DNA of 64,000 nucleotides from Effrenium voratum (lineage: Eukaryota; Sar; Dinophyceae; Suessiales; Symbiodiniaceae). Within the stretch, counting starts at the first letter, position 1; every line of letters begins with the position of its first letter. Under the pieces are notes generated by a model. The model saw only the letters and a program-made list of their open reading frames with translations, did no database searches and was not told the origin of the DNA. Positions 45,162 to 57,353 of the stretch are shown piece by piece. The stretch covers positions 1,261,167 to 1,325,166 of the forward strand of contig CAUJNA010003794.1 of NCBI GenBank assembly GCA_963377175.1, in the 5' to 3' direction. The translations under genes and the position numbers were made by a program.

Positions 45162-45321
45162 CTGGAGGTTGGTTGAGGTTGGGTTTGGAAGAGGAGCAAG
45201 AAATACCACTAAACCACAAGAAGCAAAAATGGGAAGAATGTTTCCCAACAACAACTATGCTGAGGGCGTGTTTCTTTGGGTTTTTTTGTCCTTCTCGGGA
45301 GAAAACTGCCGGCGGTGAGTC

Positions 45322-45386
45322 TCTGGTCATTACCCTAAATAATGGTTGGTCATGGACCTATTTTTACAGGGTCATGGAGACAGGCA
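45322..45386. mobile_element. MITE family A, right part only
   Basis: ggtcattaccctaaataatg ... agggtcatggagac. Left end missing. Confidence 0.75.
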
Positions 45387-45502
45387 GTGATCAATTCCCT
45401 TCAAAACCGCCAGGGGACCATAAAGCATTTCTGAGGCTTGGTTCCATGGTGCCAATGTTTGATCCTTGGGAAATAGATTGCTGGGCTGTTCCCAAATCCC
45501 CT

Positions 45503-45598
45503 GCTAACAAAATAAATGTTAGTGGTTTAGTGGTTTAAACTACCACTGAACCCTAAAATGCTCAAAACCTAAGGAGCCGGATGGCTGGGAACCACCAA
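45503..45598. mobile_element. Family E copy
   Basis: ctgctaacaaaataaatgttagtgg, then ctaccactgaaccctaaaat and ggatggctgggaaccaccaa. Confidence 0.6.
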
Positions 45599-45616
45599 GG
45601 TTGTTCTCTGAATGTG

Positions 45617-45742
45617 ATATGGGTGTGGATGTCAAAAACCATCGGGGGTAACCCAAACATGCATATCCCTGGTACGTGGAAACAAGGACTGGAACCTGCA
45701 GCCCATATTCCTGGTCTAATTTTGACCCATGCCCATATGACC
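45617..45742. mobile_element. Family J-like copy
   Basis: gatatgggtgtggatgtcaa ... tttgacccatgcccatat; about 20-bp imperfect terminal repeats. Confidence 0.7.
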
Positions 45743-45849
45743 CCACCATGGATGCCTTCAATTCCGGGTTCCCTAGACATGAACCGAAGGAGATCCACGC
45801 GGAAATCAGTTGCCCGCGCATGGGGAAATCGCGCATACTGTTGTTGGTA

Positions 45850-45922
45850 CCTGGAGTCTCCAGTCATTACCCCAAATTAAGGGGTTCTGACCCCTTTTTC
45901 TAGGGGTCATGGAGACTCTAGG
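45850..45922. mobile_element. MITE family A copy, short
   Basis: cctggagtctccagtcatta ... tcatggagactctagg; TA on both sides. Confidence 0.85.
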
Positions 45923-46022
45923 TAGGGAAAACCAAGTTGAAAACGAAGCCCCCAAAAGGAGTGGACGTGCCTTTGAACCACTCAAATGGGTCTCGGCATA
46001 TTGACAGTACCCTGCCCCTTTA

Positions 46023-46370
46023 AGTACCCTTATTCTAAGCCTTCTACTGGAGGACCTAGTATACTGTGGATCAACCATGTCACCTAAGGTTCTTGCCCAG
46101 GGCAAGGCGCCTCTAAGCTGAGGGACCCCAAATGTGATGTTTCAATATGCACCGACCGACTCCAAGTGGATCCCCTGTTTGTATTGAAAGTGACACCAAA
46201 AGGACACCCTGGCGATGTGTGGTGACGACTATCTTAAGAAGCACGAGTTTGGAACGGGGATCGGGGATGGGGGCAGCCCTGAGGTTGACAAAATCACCGG
46301 CAACGTTCGAACATGCTGGGTTTAATCTCACGGATGCTCTTTCAGCGGGAGTCTGACAGTCTGTTTCATG
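46023..46370 (-). repeat. Right arm of a large inverted duplication
   Basis: Reverse complement of 43911-44345 without the family D insertion. It begins with a family B fragment (46023-46059) and ends gtttcatg. Confidence 0.88.
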
Positions 46371-46415
46371 CTGCTTTGTTGGAGGGTGAGCAAAACAATG
46401 TCTAGAGATTACACA

Positions 46416-46543
46416 TACTGTGGATGGACGAAATCCTGCACCACCTTGAAACCATGGGAAACCAATGTTTGTCGGTATTTACAGGATAATCATCATTCTA
46501 GGCCTTCTTGGGTGGTACGAAATGGATTCCGTCCATCCACAAA
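46416..46543. mobile_element. MITE family C copy
   Basis: tactgtggatggacgaaatc ... attccgtccatccac. Confidence 0.88.
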
Positions 46544-47017
46544 TATTGTGCATCACCCTGGCAGGTTCTCGAGCAACTAGCAACACACACCTTGGACACT
46601 CACAGCCGAACATCCCCCAAGGTGTCATTCGGGCGTCTTTTTTGAGGATAACCTTTTTTGCTTTGTTTTCAGGATAATGCAGCAGAACGATCTGATGCTT
46701 GGCTACGCCAACGCCTTGCCTGACAGTCGTCGAAGCAGGGTAGGGCAAGGGAAATACAAAGACAAAGTGTATCCGAAAAAGGGACAAACAGCTTCCATGT
46801 GCTTTTGCGTCCCCTGCAAAAGATGAGAACATATGTCCAGTAGCAATAGATTCCCTTCAAAACCAAAACGAACAAATCGCACAATATCCTTCAGCAACTG
46901 CAAGACAGCTTTGTGTCACCCGCATCAAACTGGAAAAGGCAACGCGATCGATAAGGCCCCCCCCAGTCGGATCGCCAGCTTCCGGCCTGCCCAGGCAGCT
47001 CTGGAGCCTGCTGATCT

Positions 47018-47164
47018 TCCATTTGCTTAAGCCCGCCCCCTGGCAAAAAAAAACAAAACAAGAAAACATGTCCAGTCATAGATTCCCTTGAACAAAAAAT
47101 CCAGTAGTCATAGATTCCCTTTAAAGCCAGCAGGGGAAAATGAAAAATATTCTTAAGTAAATGG
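47018..47164. mobile_element. MITE family F copy
   Basis: Family F: TCCATTTGCTTAAG at the left and CTTAAGTAAATGGA at the right, with catagattccctt repeated inside. Confidence 0.8.
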
Positions 47165-47413
47165 AAGTGATGTTTTCCGGCTCATTCCAAAAGGACTCGA
47201 GGCTTTGGAGCAACCAAGGCGGGGAACTCACGAACTCCATGCCGCGCTTTACCTAAGAAACCCCAAACGTGGTGATTCCCATAGTCAACACCAACGAAGA
47301 GTGGCTTCATTCCCATGTTTGTCCATGCAGAGTAGGTGTCCTTCTTAGAAAGACTAAATGGAAGGCCCTGTCCCTAAATGATTGAACCATCAGGAGGAAA
47401 CAACAGCAATTGC

Positions 47414-47504
47414 CCTAGAGTCTCCGCGACCCTTTAAAAATGGGTCCATGACCCCATTATTTAGGGTAATGACCCCGTTTTTCAAGGGTCATGGAGACTC
47501 TAGG
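47414..47504. mobile_element. MITE family A copy
   Basis: cctagagtctccgcgaccct ... tcatggagactctagg; close relative of the copy at 41484, with the same aggagc right flank. Confidence 0.85.
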
Positions 47505-48013
47505 AGCGCATGAAGGGTGTCACCACTTTAGGATGGACATCTCGGCTGACATCTCTGGAGGGGTCAAGCGTGATTCAGTTTTCCAGGGGGCTCGAAGGAT
47601 CAGGGGGAAGGTTCCGAGCAATTTGTTTGACACCGTCCATTGTGAGTAAGCTAGCCAAACATGCTGAAGACCGAGAAGAAAAGCAGCGAGAAATCGTCCA
47701 AACGTGCAATATCAAGGACGTTCAGCGTGTGTTCACTTCTGCCTCTTGCGGCAAGTCTCGTGACCGAGAAAGCAAAAATTGCAAACAGTTGGAGCTTGAG
47801 GGCGACACTACATCTACCTCAACTGCCGCAAAGCACCCTCATATTTCGAGGAGAAAAAAAACAATTCAACACCTACCCGGGGTAGGTCTCAGAATGTCCG
47901 CGCCTATGTCCAGCACCCCAACGCGCCTGCCACCCTCGACATACGTGTGACATGTCCACCACCTCGTGGAAAGTTATTCTATCAGAATTTCAGAAGTTTG
48001 AGAAGCCATTTGG

Positions 48014-48116
48014 GTGTCTTTTTTGAGGGTATCCTTCTGTTGGGTGAAGTTGGGTGGCTTCTAAAGGGAAACCAATAGGACAACCACCATTTTGGGAGGT
48101 CCCCTAAAAAAGACAC
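48014..48116. mobile_element. MITE family K copy
   Basis: gtgtcttttttgagggtatc ... cccctaaaaaagacac, with aaagggaaaccaataggaca inside. Fragments of this family lie near 23340, 46634, 60020, 62780 and 63740. Confidence 0.75.
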
Positions 48117-48510
48117 ACTGCACTTGTGGAAAGATTGAGCAAACGTTTCAGGCAAAACCAATAGGCAGACCATTTGCTGACTTTGATACAAAGCATCAAA
48201 AATACTGTGACATGTTGAATAAGGGTCAAGTCAAACCCGATGTGTGGTCCGAAGGAAACAAGTAGAAAAAAAACGAAAGCTACGAAGAAAAAAAACACAA
48301 AAAACAAATGGGCACCCACTCAGGGACCAACCAACCCCCCACACACCTCGCATTTGAAACACCGGGCTGTCCTCAGCTGCCCTGCTAAAAGTTTCACTTG
48401 TGGGTTAAATACGGACACCAAGTAAACCAGCTAAGAACATCTAAACAACCTTTCTGGAACAGGACAACTGGCTCCGAAGCGCCGAGTGAATGAAACACTA
48501 AAATGATCTG

Positions 48511-48611
48511 CCTGGAGTCTCCACGACCCTTTAAAAATGGGTCAATGACCAACCATTATTTTAGGTCATGACCAACCATTTTTATTTCGGGGGTCAGAAG
48601 GAGACTCCAGG
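48511..48611. mobile_element. MITE family A copy, long variant
   Basis: cctggagtctccacgaccct ... gtcagaaggagactccagg; TG on both sides. Confidence 0.85.
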
Positions 48612-49306
48612 TGCTCAAAAAGTCCGCCCAGAGACTTGCGAGCTGAGTCCCTGACAAAAAAAAAAAACAAAACTGGCGCACTCCTCGAAACGAAGCCGTT
48701 GGGCGTGATGTTTCTCATTTGCAAGGTGAGTGACAATCAAAACAGCCGGTATTAAAATGGTCGTAATCCCAGAACCATGCTTCAAGAATTAAGGCGGATA
48801 TCCCCAACTATTTGTGGCTGGGACTGTTCCTTACTAACCTTCATCTACCCAGGTTTTGATTGTGACTCGGGTTTGGTCGCAAGCGGCCGGCGAACCGCTC
48901 CTTGGCTGTTGCGAAGGTCACCTGGGGAAAAAACAAATCGACCAGACGACGCCTTCACCAAGTGGGGTCAAGGGGTTTGGCGGGTGGGTCAACAGGAAAC
49001 CAAACGGAAAACCATCCCATTTCTGGGGAGTAGGAGCCTCGAACTAACAAATCAAAAAAGGGGCAATAACCCATTCTTAAGGGAATTTAGGGGTCCAGAT
49101 ATCAATTGTGAGGGAGTATATACGTATCCCTTGTGGGGTTGTTTCAACATGTTGCAAAAGGAAACCAAAGGAAACCAGTTCAGCGGGGTTCCCCATTTGC
49201 ACCCTGATCGAAACTCGGGCCACGGACATGAATCGCGCAATCGGACCTTTGCAATGGTGGACCAACAAACCACCACCCAAAAATTGACGACCCTCCCTGC
49301 CAACCC

Positions 49307-49445
49307 CTTCTGGCTGTGGTTCAAAACCGTTTTGGGATCCATTTTGGTTGGTTGAATTCACCACCCATTCTAGGACCTATTTTAGTGGTTGGATTGGGAT
49401 GTTCCCGGGGGGGTACGATTTGGGTTTTGACCCATGGCCATTTGA
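49307..49445. mobile_element. Family J copy, reverse
   Basis: tggctgtggttcaaaaccgt ... gggttttgacccatggcca, with ccattttggttggttgaatt inside. Confidence 0.75.
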
Positions 49446-49575
49446 AACCCGAAACCCGTCTTCGACCGTGGCTGCACATCTGGGGGTGTGACCCTATCAG
49501 CCCTGGCGAATCATAAACACCCCGACTGTGATAGAAGAAGGCACCGACGGCCGCCGAAAATTTATAGTCCAAAGT

Positions 49576-49791
49576 CTAGGTCCTCCAGTTGAGAGCGAAT
49601 AAGGGTACTCAATTTTGTGTGTACCTAGAGTCTCCATGACCTTGAAAAACAGGGTCATTACCCTAAATAATGGTTGGTCATGGACCTATTTTTAAAGGGT
49701 CGTGGAGACTCTAGGTAGTCTATTTTAGTAGGGGAGACCCTCCACCAGGAAAGGGGTGAGAAAGGGCACTGGGGAATTCTGGGGGACCTAG
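49576..49791. mobile_element. MITE family B copy carrying a nested family A copy
   Basis: ctaggtcctccagttgagag ... ctgggggacctag, split at 49623 by a family A element. Confidence 0.88.
49624..49715. mobile_element. Nested MITE family A copy
   Basis: Inserted between TA and TA of the family B sequence ctg-TA-gtctatttt; cctagagtctccatgacctt ... tcgtggagactctagg. Confidence 0.88.
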
Positions 49792-50616
49792 ACAGGCTAA
49801 GAGTGTGGCACATCCGCGACACCGCATGTAGCTGCGACTGGTGCTCGTGCGAGTAGTGGCAATATGCTTTTTGCCCCAGGCTTCCGAGTGACATGACAAC
49901 TTCGGCTTGATGTTGATCTACTTGCAATGGTTTCCGCACTTGCCCAATGGACCCAGAAATGAGGGGTTAACCTTTTGGGGTTATGAATACAAATGGACCA
50001 AAATTGGGAAACTGAAAGGTCGAAAGGTCGATTTGCTTTCAACAACTGCGCTTGGGAAATCCGCGGAGGGTGCCTTTTTCTTCGACTCGAAGGTTTCTCG
50101 GGCGCAAGTAGGCCACATTTGCCATGCAAGCAGCACGCACAAAGGGCGTTTTTACGAAGCTGGTCAAGCCAGTGCCTTCAAGTAGCTCTCTCGCGAACAC
50201 CAATGAAACTGGCAACCTGGACTCTCAAACTACACATTAGAAAGTAAAGGAAATCACCAACCATAATTTTGGCTTGCTATAACCGATTTTCCAGTTGGAG
50301 TTTTGAGGGTTCAGCAATTCTCGTCTGTTTTGCTATTAAAAAACACAGTTCATCACAAATCCAAGACTCCAGCACTTCAGGAGTCTTCGCGAGATGGACC
50401 GAACAGCCTCGAGACTCGTTCACCACCTTGAAGGGCATGTCAGTTGTCTTCTAGGGGTAATTTTCTATTGTTTTCCAGGGATCCTTCTTTCTAGAAAACC
50501 ACCAAAAGCCCTGGGGAAATGGCTGGTTTTGAAAAGGACGATTGCTGAAAAGAATGGGGAATCAACCCCTAGACTATTGCTGTTGTTTCAGATGAGTTTA
50601 TGGCAACTACTTCTAG

Positions 50617-50745
50617 AAACCGTTTGGATGTGTGGATCCACCCCTGTAGATTAGTAAAAGAGTACTGCAAGATCACAAAAAAAAAAGGCCAACAGCAGGA
50701 AGAACTGGTGAAATCCACAAAAGGCGCATCCAAACCACTTTCTAG
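50617..50745. mobile_element. Family I copy
   Basis: aaaccgtttggatgtgtgga, ctgtagattagtaaaagagt and, at the right end, ggcgcatccaaaccac. Confidence 0.65.
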
Positions 50746-50848
50746 ACTACTGGTAAGGGTGCATTTGGGGCACGAATCGAAAGGTCATGCGTGGCATATG
50801 TCGAAGAAAACCTGTAAATGCAGTTGCGCAGGCGCATTTCCCAAGTCC

Positions 50849-51045
50849 TCCAGATTTGAGAGGTTAGAAGAAGTTGGTACCAACTCTTTTTTCTGTACCT
50901 ATAGTCTCCTTCTGACCCCTAGAAAAAGGGGCAACCCCTTAATTTTGGGTAATGACCCCATTTTTAAAGGATCATGGAGACTCCAGGTAGTCTATTTTAG
51001 TAGGGGGGGAGGAACCCAACCAAGAAAGGGTGAGAAAGGGGACTG
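50849..51045. mobile_element. MITE family B copy carrying a nested family A copy
   Basis: aagtcctccagatttgagag ... gtgagaaaggggactgcta, split at the same TA as the copy at 49576. Confidence 0.85.
50898..50987. mobile_element. Nested MITE family A copy
   Basis: cctatagtctccttctgacc ... tcatggagactccagg between two TA copies. Confidence 0.88.
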
Positions 51046-51745
51046 CTAATAGACATAGATTCTGGCAGCACAATGTCAATTTTGACCAACAGACTAATGT
51101 CACCTTAGGAACTTGGTGTTTTTGAGGCAGATCACGAAGCACACAGTCCATGACAGGATTCCTCGCCTACGCCTAGGATTCCCAAACTCCAAACCCTCGA
51201 CGCCCGCCGCTGCCTTGGGCTTGTCATCCGGCAAAGGGACCCACCTGCCGGGTTTGGGCGAAAGCAACCCGAGCATTGGATTCCCCCGGTTGGATTTGCG
51301 AGGGCTTGTCTTGTCAGGCACATCAATGATAAGTGGCTTCCCTTTGGTCTCCTGTTAAACTACACCCCCAAACGGATACCCTCAAACAATGACACAGCCA
51401 TACAGGACAAAGCAAGCGCCGGCACCTTGGAGCAATCGACCAATCAGAGTATGGCAGTGGACTTCAGTATGAACTTCTCGTTTTGGGCATTCAGAGTTCT
51501 TGAAGCGTGAGTCGGTCTGGCAATGCAGAGTATGGCTGTGGACTTCAGTATGGACTTCTCTTTTGAAGCGAAACCTAGAAGGAAAACCGAGGAGATTTGG
51601 GATTTTGGCGGGGTCTTCAAACAAAGACACACACCCACACACGTTTTGTTGAGCAAATCTCTTTGCACCCAACCTCCGCGCTTCCTCCTTCCCCCCAACC
51701 CATTCCCGCCCCCAACCCATCGCCTCTTGGACTCCTTCTCCACAG

Positions 51746-51911
51746 TCGGGCGCTTCGGAAACTGGCCACCGGCTTCGGCTCCGAGACTTCTCCGCGGACC
51801 CGGGGGCTCGGGATTCGAATGCGAGTCGCTTCAGCTAAAAATTTTCTCGGGCGGAAGGCGGAAAGTCCTGCGTGGCACTTGCTCCAAAGACCGCCCTTTG
51901 GCGGGGGTATC
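51746..51911 (+). CDS. Candidate 166-nt exon with good splice sites
   Basis: gactccttctccacag|TCGGGC begins it and GGGGTATC|GTGAGG ends it. The phase-1 frame is open throughout and reads RALRKLATGFGSETSPRTRG and ends PAWHLLQRPPFGGGI. It leaves in phase 0, compatible with the next candidate at 52920. No domain is recognised. Confidence 0.35.
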
Positions 51912-52167
51912 GTGAGGAAGACACACCCGACTCACCTAATCCTTACCCCTTACTCCATATACCTCTTTTGAAGGGGGGTGTTCTAGTGAACACCTGGTTT
52001 TCCACTGTCAACATCTCCTTTTTGGTGCGGCTGGGGATGTTTGTTTAGTGGGAACGTGGAGTGACTCTCTTCTGAACCATCCCTTGTTTTCTTGCGGATC
52101 CACAGGCTCCTTCCTAACTCCGCAGGTCTAAATCGGTGAGGACGGACCATCCTTCACACACCAGCAC

Positions 52168-52284
52168 CTAGGTGCTCCAGATTTGAGAGGTTAGCATCAG
52201 TTGGTGCCAACTTGTTTCTGTCTATTTTAGTAGGGGAACCCTCCCCCAAAAAAAAAGTTGGAGAGAGGGCAGCTGGGGCAACCA
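52168..52284. mobile_element. MITE family B copy
   Basis: ctaggtgctccagatttgag ... gggcagctggggcaac; diverged right end. Confidence 0.75.
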
Positions 52285-52743
52285 GTTCATCTACCCGCAT
52301 CTGAGCAAGTGAGCAAGTGGCTCATGAGGGTTCCTTCCCATACAGCTGGCTGACAATCAGCGATTGGTTCATCCGTTGCTCGGAGGAAAAAAAACGCGGG
52401 CAACAACCCTGGGACTCTAGTTGGTGGCACTTCCGTCATTCTCGCCAGCGATCCATCGTTGCGCTTTGATTTGTTTCTTTCCAACCAAACCCAGCAAATC
52501 CTTCAGGTGGAACAAAGAACTGTCCTCCGCCGCCCTGCTAAAATTTTAAAAACTAAACCAACCCACAAAAACACCACCACCACGAAACCAACCCAACAAC
52601 TATCAAACAAAACCTTTCGAATGAACCGGATGGCTGGGAACTTCCACCCACTGAGTGATATTGAGCGTCCCACCAGACCAGACCATACCCATAACCTCAC
52701 GAGTGGACTGGCCAAAAACAGTCAGAACTTCCTATTTACGACT

Positions 52744-52842
52744 ACCTGGAGTCTACATGGCCCGAAATAAAAATAGACCGATGACCAACCATTGTTTGGG
52801 GTAATGACCAACCAGTTTTAAAGGGTTAGAAGGAGACTCTAG
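52744..52842. mobile_element. MITE family A copy
   Basis: cctggagtctacatggcccg ... gttagaaggagactctagg; TA on both sides. Confidence 0.85.
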
Positions 52843-52919
52843 GTAAAGGCGTCTTTCCACAAAGTTTAAAGTCGAACTCAGGAAGTGAGTCACCAGATCA
52901 GACCATAGCCTGCCTCCAG

Positions 52920-53010
52920 GTCCTTCGGAGGCCCCGCACGCAGCAGGAGGTGGCTGATCTGGCGCTTGCGAAAGCGAAAGCGCAACCGAAAATGGGTGGC
53001 TCCCCTTTAG
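52920..53010 (+). CDS. Candidate exon, product unknown
   Basis: ccatagcctgcctccag|GTCCTT begins it; the phase-0 frame reads VLRRPRTQQEVADLALAKAK. Donors are possible at 52996 (GTGGCT) or 53011 (GTTCGC). It lies 77 bp after a family A element. Confidence 0.3.
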
Positions 53011-53268
53011 GTTCGCGACAAAGGCAGCCCCAAGACCGGTACCCAAGAAAAACACACCACATGGCGCTTGTTTCAAAACAAATGCCTGAAAAACAACACA
53101 TCCGGAATCAACACAAAATGTTCTTCATTCTGCTTCAGGTATCCCATTGAGATGGTATCACGAGGTTCACAGAAGAACCCTCAAAACGCCTGTTTTCCAT
53201 TCGGTATAGCAGCGAAAACTGCTGGTTCTCAGCGGGCAATGAGTTGGCAAAAACCATCCCCTGTTCAA

Positions 53269-53389
53269 TTAGATGGTCTGGAAATTAGCTAAATGGTTGG
53301 TAATCCTGGTTGTAACCCACCAAAGCAATTGCTGTAAGTCCCCTGTAACCAGCATTAATGGCCATCTAGCTAAGTCCTAGACCATCTAA
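53269..53389. mobile_element. MITE family H copy
   Basis: ttagatggtctggaaattag ... ctagaccatctaa, with a second inner repeat agctaaatgg / ccatctagct. Fragments near 27890 and 31330-31425. Confidence 0.8.
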
Positions 53390-53516
53390 GTATGGTCTCC
53401 TTTCAGGGAATCCCCGTCCGGCTCATTCCCAACACCCTGGGCCGTTCCAGACCTATCGCACCAGCAAGAAAACGGCGGGGCAGGTTGCACGCGCTGGCGT
53501 CTGTTGAACCAACCAG

Positions 53517-53560
53517 CTGCCAGGCTGCCAGGCTGCCAGGCTGTCAGGCCGGCTGGTTGG
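53517..53560. repeat. Short tandem repeat, CCAGGCTG x4
   Basis: ccaggctgccaggctgccag, about 35 bp. Confidence 0.8.
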
Positions 53561-54361
53561 CTGACAGGCAGTAACAAATGAACAAGCAAAACACGCAAAC
53601 TATTCACAAGCAAAGCTCGTCTTTGGTCTTCCTTGCCGTTCCAAAACCCGGCCAGTGGCTTCCCTTTCAAGCAAATCCAAGAAGGGAATCCTCCAACAGA
53701 CCCACACCCATTCCAACCAAAGGTACAGATTGCCTCCATGATGACAGCATAGATCGCACCCCTACAACCATCCATCGGTCCTGTCTTGCCAAGCCGAACA
53801 AACCCGCTCTATATCCTTCTGGATCCTTTCGCACGATGAGCACTGCCAACCGTATGCACGCACCCACCAGCCAAGTAACAGGCACACCCTAGTCAAAGAC
53901 GCGACGAAATCTGCAATTGTGTAGCTGAGTGGCGGGCAAATTCCCCGGACTTCTTCGTCGCACATTCACACGCGAGAAACCGCGGTCGCAGGGTCTCTCG
54001 AGCTGCTTTACCGGCGCATCGTTCGATTCTACAACCTACATTCTGACACGCAAGACACCAGCCATTGCGTCTTGCCAAAGGCTCAAACATTGCCATGTTA
54101 AGCAAACACGTCGAGAGCCTGATTCGAGCTTCAAAACGGTGATTTTGCAAAGCTGCATAGCGAGCTGGTTCTAAAGAGTGCGGATTTGCAAACAAGGTGG
54201 CAAGTACCCGCCGCGTACTGAATGGACTGAATCGGTACAATGAGGCTTGAGCACACTTGAAAGCCAAATATCTAGATATTCAACCATCAGAAGAGAAGAG
54301 TGTAAATACATGTAAGGTACTTTACACCTACATGGGTTCTCTTGTTCTGGGGGTACCCCCC

Positions 54362-54365
<4 letters not shown>

Positions 54366-54393
<28 letters not shown>
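54366..54393. repeat. (TA)n microsatellite
   Basis: tatatatatatatatatata preceded by a run of seven C. Confidence 0.9.
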
Positions 54394-54399
<6 letters not shown>

Positions 54400-54874
54400 T
54401 TTCCTGTTGGTTTGCTTATACAACTTAAAAACAAGTACCGTCAAAACGCAACACCCCCATATTCATCAGCGTCAATCATATCATGGGGGCTGCCGGGGAG
54501 GGGCGGAGGGGGGGGGAACCCAAATCCTTTCCCCAGCCCCCATGATAATAAGACTTCGCCCCTCGCTTCAGAGTTGGAGCACCTTAAGGGGGAGGGTTTT
54601 TGGCCGGGGTCCCCCAATGCCATTTGTTTGGTCTTCCCCATAAATGGGAGAATGGAAGTAGCCCTAAATAAAGATTTTGAGGGCTCGTTTTCTCCTCCTC
54701 CCCCAATCATTTTTTTACTGATGAGCCCATTTTGCCTCTTGGCCCATCTTGCTCAGCTGGTCATGGAGCAAGGGGTCAAAGGGAGTCGCCTTCCAGCCGA
54801 GAACCGAAAAATTGGCAGGTGCAAGCCGCGAAGCCCTCGATAAGACCAAATGACTCATATCTTTTGGAGTTGGT

Positions 54875-54957
54875 ACTCCTTGCTTTGTGGTTTCAAAGGG
54901 AAACCTGAAAAATTAGCCGACGCCTTTGTGGGGGTCCTCGAAATACACCCAAATTCG
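54875..54957. repeat. Family L segment
   Basis: tggagttggtactccttgct through ggtcctcgaaata is nearly identical to 58107-58193. Confidence 0.8.
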
Positions 54958-55409
54958 TGAAACCATGGATGTTTCCAGTAACCGACAATTTTGTTTTGGG
55001 CACGTTCATCTAGGGGTGGGGTTCAGTCGCATCGACTTGTGTAAAGTCGCGTGATTGCCATGAAAATCACAGTGATGGTTGTGACTGCGCGCGCTGATGT
55101 GACTTTGCGCGTGTGCGCGTGGCCAGCTAATTATCTTCACGCCCGTTGGCGTGACTTAACACGACCACTTGTGCCCCGAGGCGTTTTGTAAGAGCGGGAT
55201 GCACCTGCCCTTTCAGGTTAGTTCGTAGAACCATATCAATGAATCATCATTGACCCATGCGCTTGCTTCTGTTTAATGGAAGCATCTCTTGCTTATTCCC
55301 ACAAGCATACGCTGTTCGCTGGCAACTCTCCGGCTGGGATGATCGGAGCCTGTCCCAACTCCTTACTTTTGTCTTGGCAACCATTGAGCTGGCGCGCGAA
55401 TAAGCGAGA

Positions 55410-55493
55410 CCTGGAGTCTCCATGACCTGGAGTCTCCATTACCCAAAATTAGGGGGATGACTCCTTTTTCTAGGGGTCATGGAGACTGTAGGG
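55410..55493. mobile_element. MITE family A copy with doubled left end
   Basis: cctggagtctccatga is followed at once by a second cctggagtctccatta; right end ggtcatggagactgtagg. Confidence 0.8.
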
Positions 55494-57169
55494 AGGCACA
55501 TATCCTGGTCGAAACTTCCGTTTGCTTTGCCCTTGCGCCGTGCGAGGAAATGGAAAATGGAACACGACTCGCATGTTCGACTCGCATGCCGAGCCCTGAC
55601 TTTGCGCTGTATGCTTAAGGCAATCGAATGTGTTATTATCGAATGTGTTATTTGGGTTTGTATTTGTTTGCCGTTGCCACCCCAGGAAGTTTGAGGAGGG
55701 GGTATGTTTCGGGGGTATGTTTCGTGGGTGTGTTTCGGAAGGCTCTTTGCTTCATACTTTGGTGCCGCTCCAAACTTCACTCAAACACATGGGGATGTGG
55801 TGAAAAGGTCCCATGAACGTAGGATGACCATTGGTTGGAAAACCACTAAATTGATATTTCAACAGCTTGAGAAAAGGTGCCCATGGTCATTTGGGGCTCG
55901 AAGGGAACGCCCCGCCCATATTGAGTAATCAGCGTAAATAAGATTTAGGTTTGTCTCAAAATAGTGGACCCCCCAAAACTGACGCAACAGTGATCCATTG
56001 CATTTGGTTTCCCTTTGAAACCAACCAAAAAGCGGTACCGACCAGGTGGTGTCCCTTTAAAACCAACCAAAAAACGGGGGCACCAACCGAAAAACATGAC
56101 ACATGAGCTCCATTCAAACACAGGTCGAAGCCCTCCGTCAACATAGCCCACGGAAAGGGGCTGTTGAACTTGCCCCTACCTGGACATAGGTGATCACCCT
56201 TTGGGGCCTCTGCCGAAAAATTAAAGAAATGAAGACCGAAAGGTCGGCTTTGAACAACTGAGTAACACAAAAAAAAAGTTGCCCACTGTTGCAAACGCGT
56301 CTTTGCAGGCTCCTTGTTGGTACGTCGCGCTTCCACTCCTTCGCGACAGATGTGGGAAATAGCAAGTATCAAGTCCAACGTTGCCAAACTTCAGCAAGGC
56401 CAATGGCTGACTGATTCACTCTCTAAAACACAGGTAGCTGGGCTGCCCTCAGATCCCTCGCTAGAAGTTTAACTTTTAGTGGTTAAAATGGAAACTACCA
56501 CGACAAAATCCGACGGCGGGCCTGGTCGTAGGATTTCGGCCTGTGCGACATGCTCACCGCCCGTGACCACACGTGACGTTTGAAACCTCGCAAGCACCCC
56601 AAACGATCGGACTTGTTCATTGGTTGATCCCATGAGAAAAGTAAAGCTTCTGGTTGGATATGACATAAATGGATACTCGGAACCACCAAGCGAGGTTCCG
56701 ACATGGAGAATCGTGAATGATGGGCCCGGAGAATCTGCTTGCAAACACGGCTTGTTGATCCTTAGTCGACCACTTCTCCCATGTATCTGGGCAGTGCTCA
56801 AATCCCCTGCTACAAGTTTAACTTTGAGCAGTTTGGTGGAAAGATATAGGAGACAACAAGCACTTGCAAGTTTTTTTGTCGGCGTCTCTTCAAATTGGCT
56901 AAACCACTAACGGCTGGGGTCAATTGAGTTTTTGGAAGCACACCAAACACATCATTGTGATCTATAGCATTTAGCACTCGAGATCAAAGGGCAAACCAGC
57001 AGTCGGAAGAGAAACAGCTTGCGGTATAGTGGATGCCGCTAAATATTGAACTATTGCAAGTAAACCAACCACACATAATTCACATGTGTTTTCACGTGAT
57101 TCGCATTGAAGCTAACTCTGCGTACAAGTCACTTCCGATCGAGCGGATGTCCCTGAAAAAGTAGCCTCC

Positions 57170-57270
57170 ATTTGCTTAAGTCGCCTGGAAAAAATAAACA
57201 TATTTCCTGTAGTGCGAGAGTCCCTTCAGAACCAACAGGAAAAACTAATCATATTCTTAAGCAAATGGAA
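57170..57270. mobile_element. MITE family F copy
   Basis: tccatttgcttaagtcgcct ... cttaagcaaatgga; the best preserved ends of the family. Confidence 0.88.
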
Positions 57271-57273
57271 GGC

Positions 57274-57353
57274 AGCCAAACTTTTCGCTTTCTACTAAAA
57301 TGATCTTCCCCAACCCCGAAAAGTGACTAAAGTCCATGAACTCAGGAAGTGAG
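57274..57353. mobile_element. MITE family D copy
   Basis: aaacttttcgctttctacta ... tgaactcaggaagtgag. It directly adjoins the family F copy. Confidence 0.65.

Noticed and set aside
47510..47950. 146-codon plus-strand frame with a charged central part (KLAKHAEDREEKQREIVQ)
   Set aside because: It looks somewhat coding-like, but a second frame overlaps it equally well, it begins at the end of a family A element, and no splice context or family match supports it.
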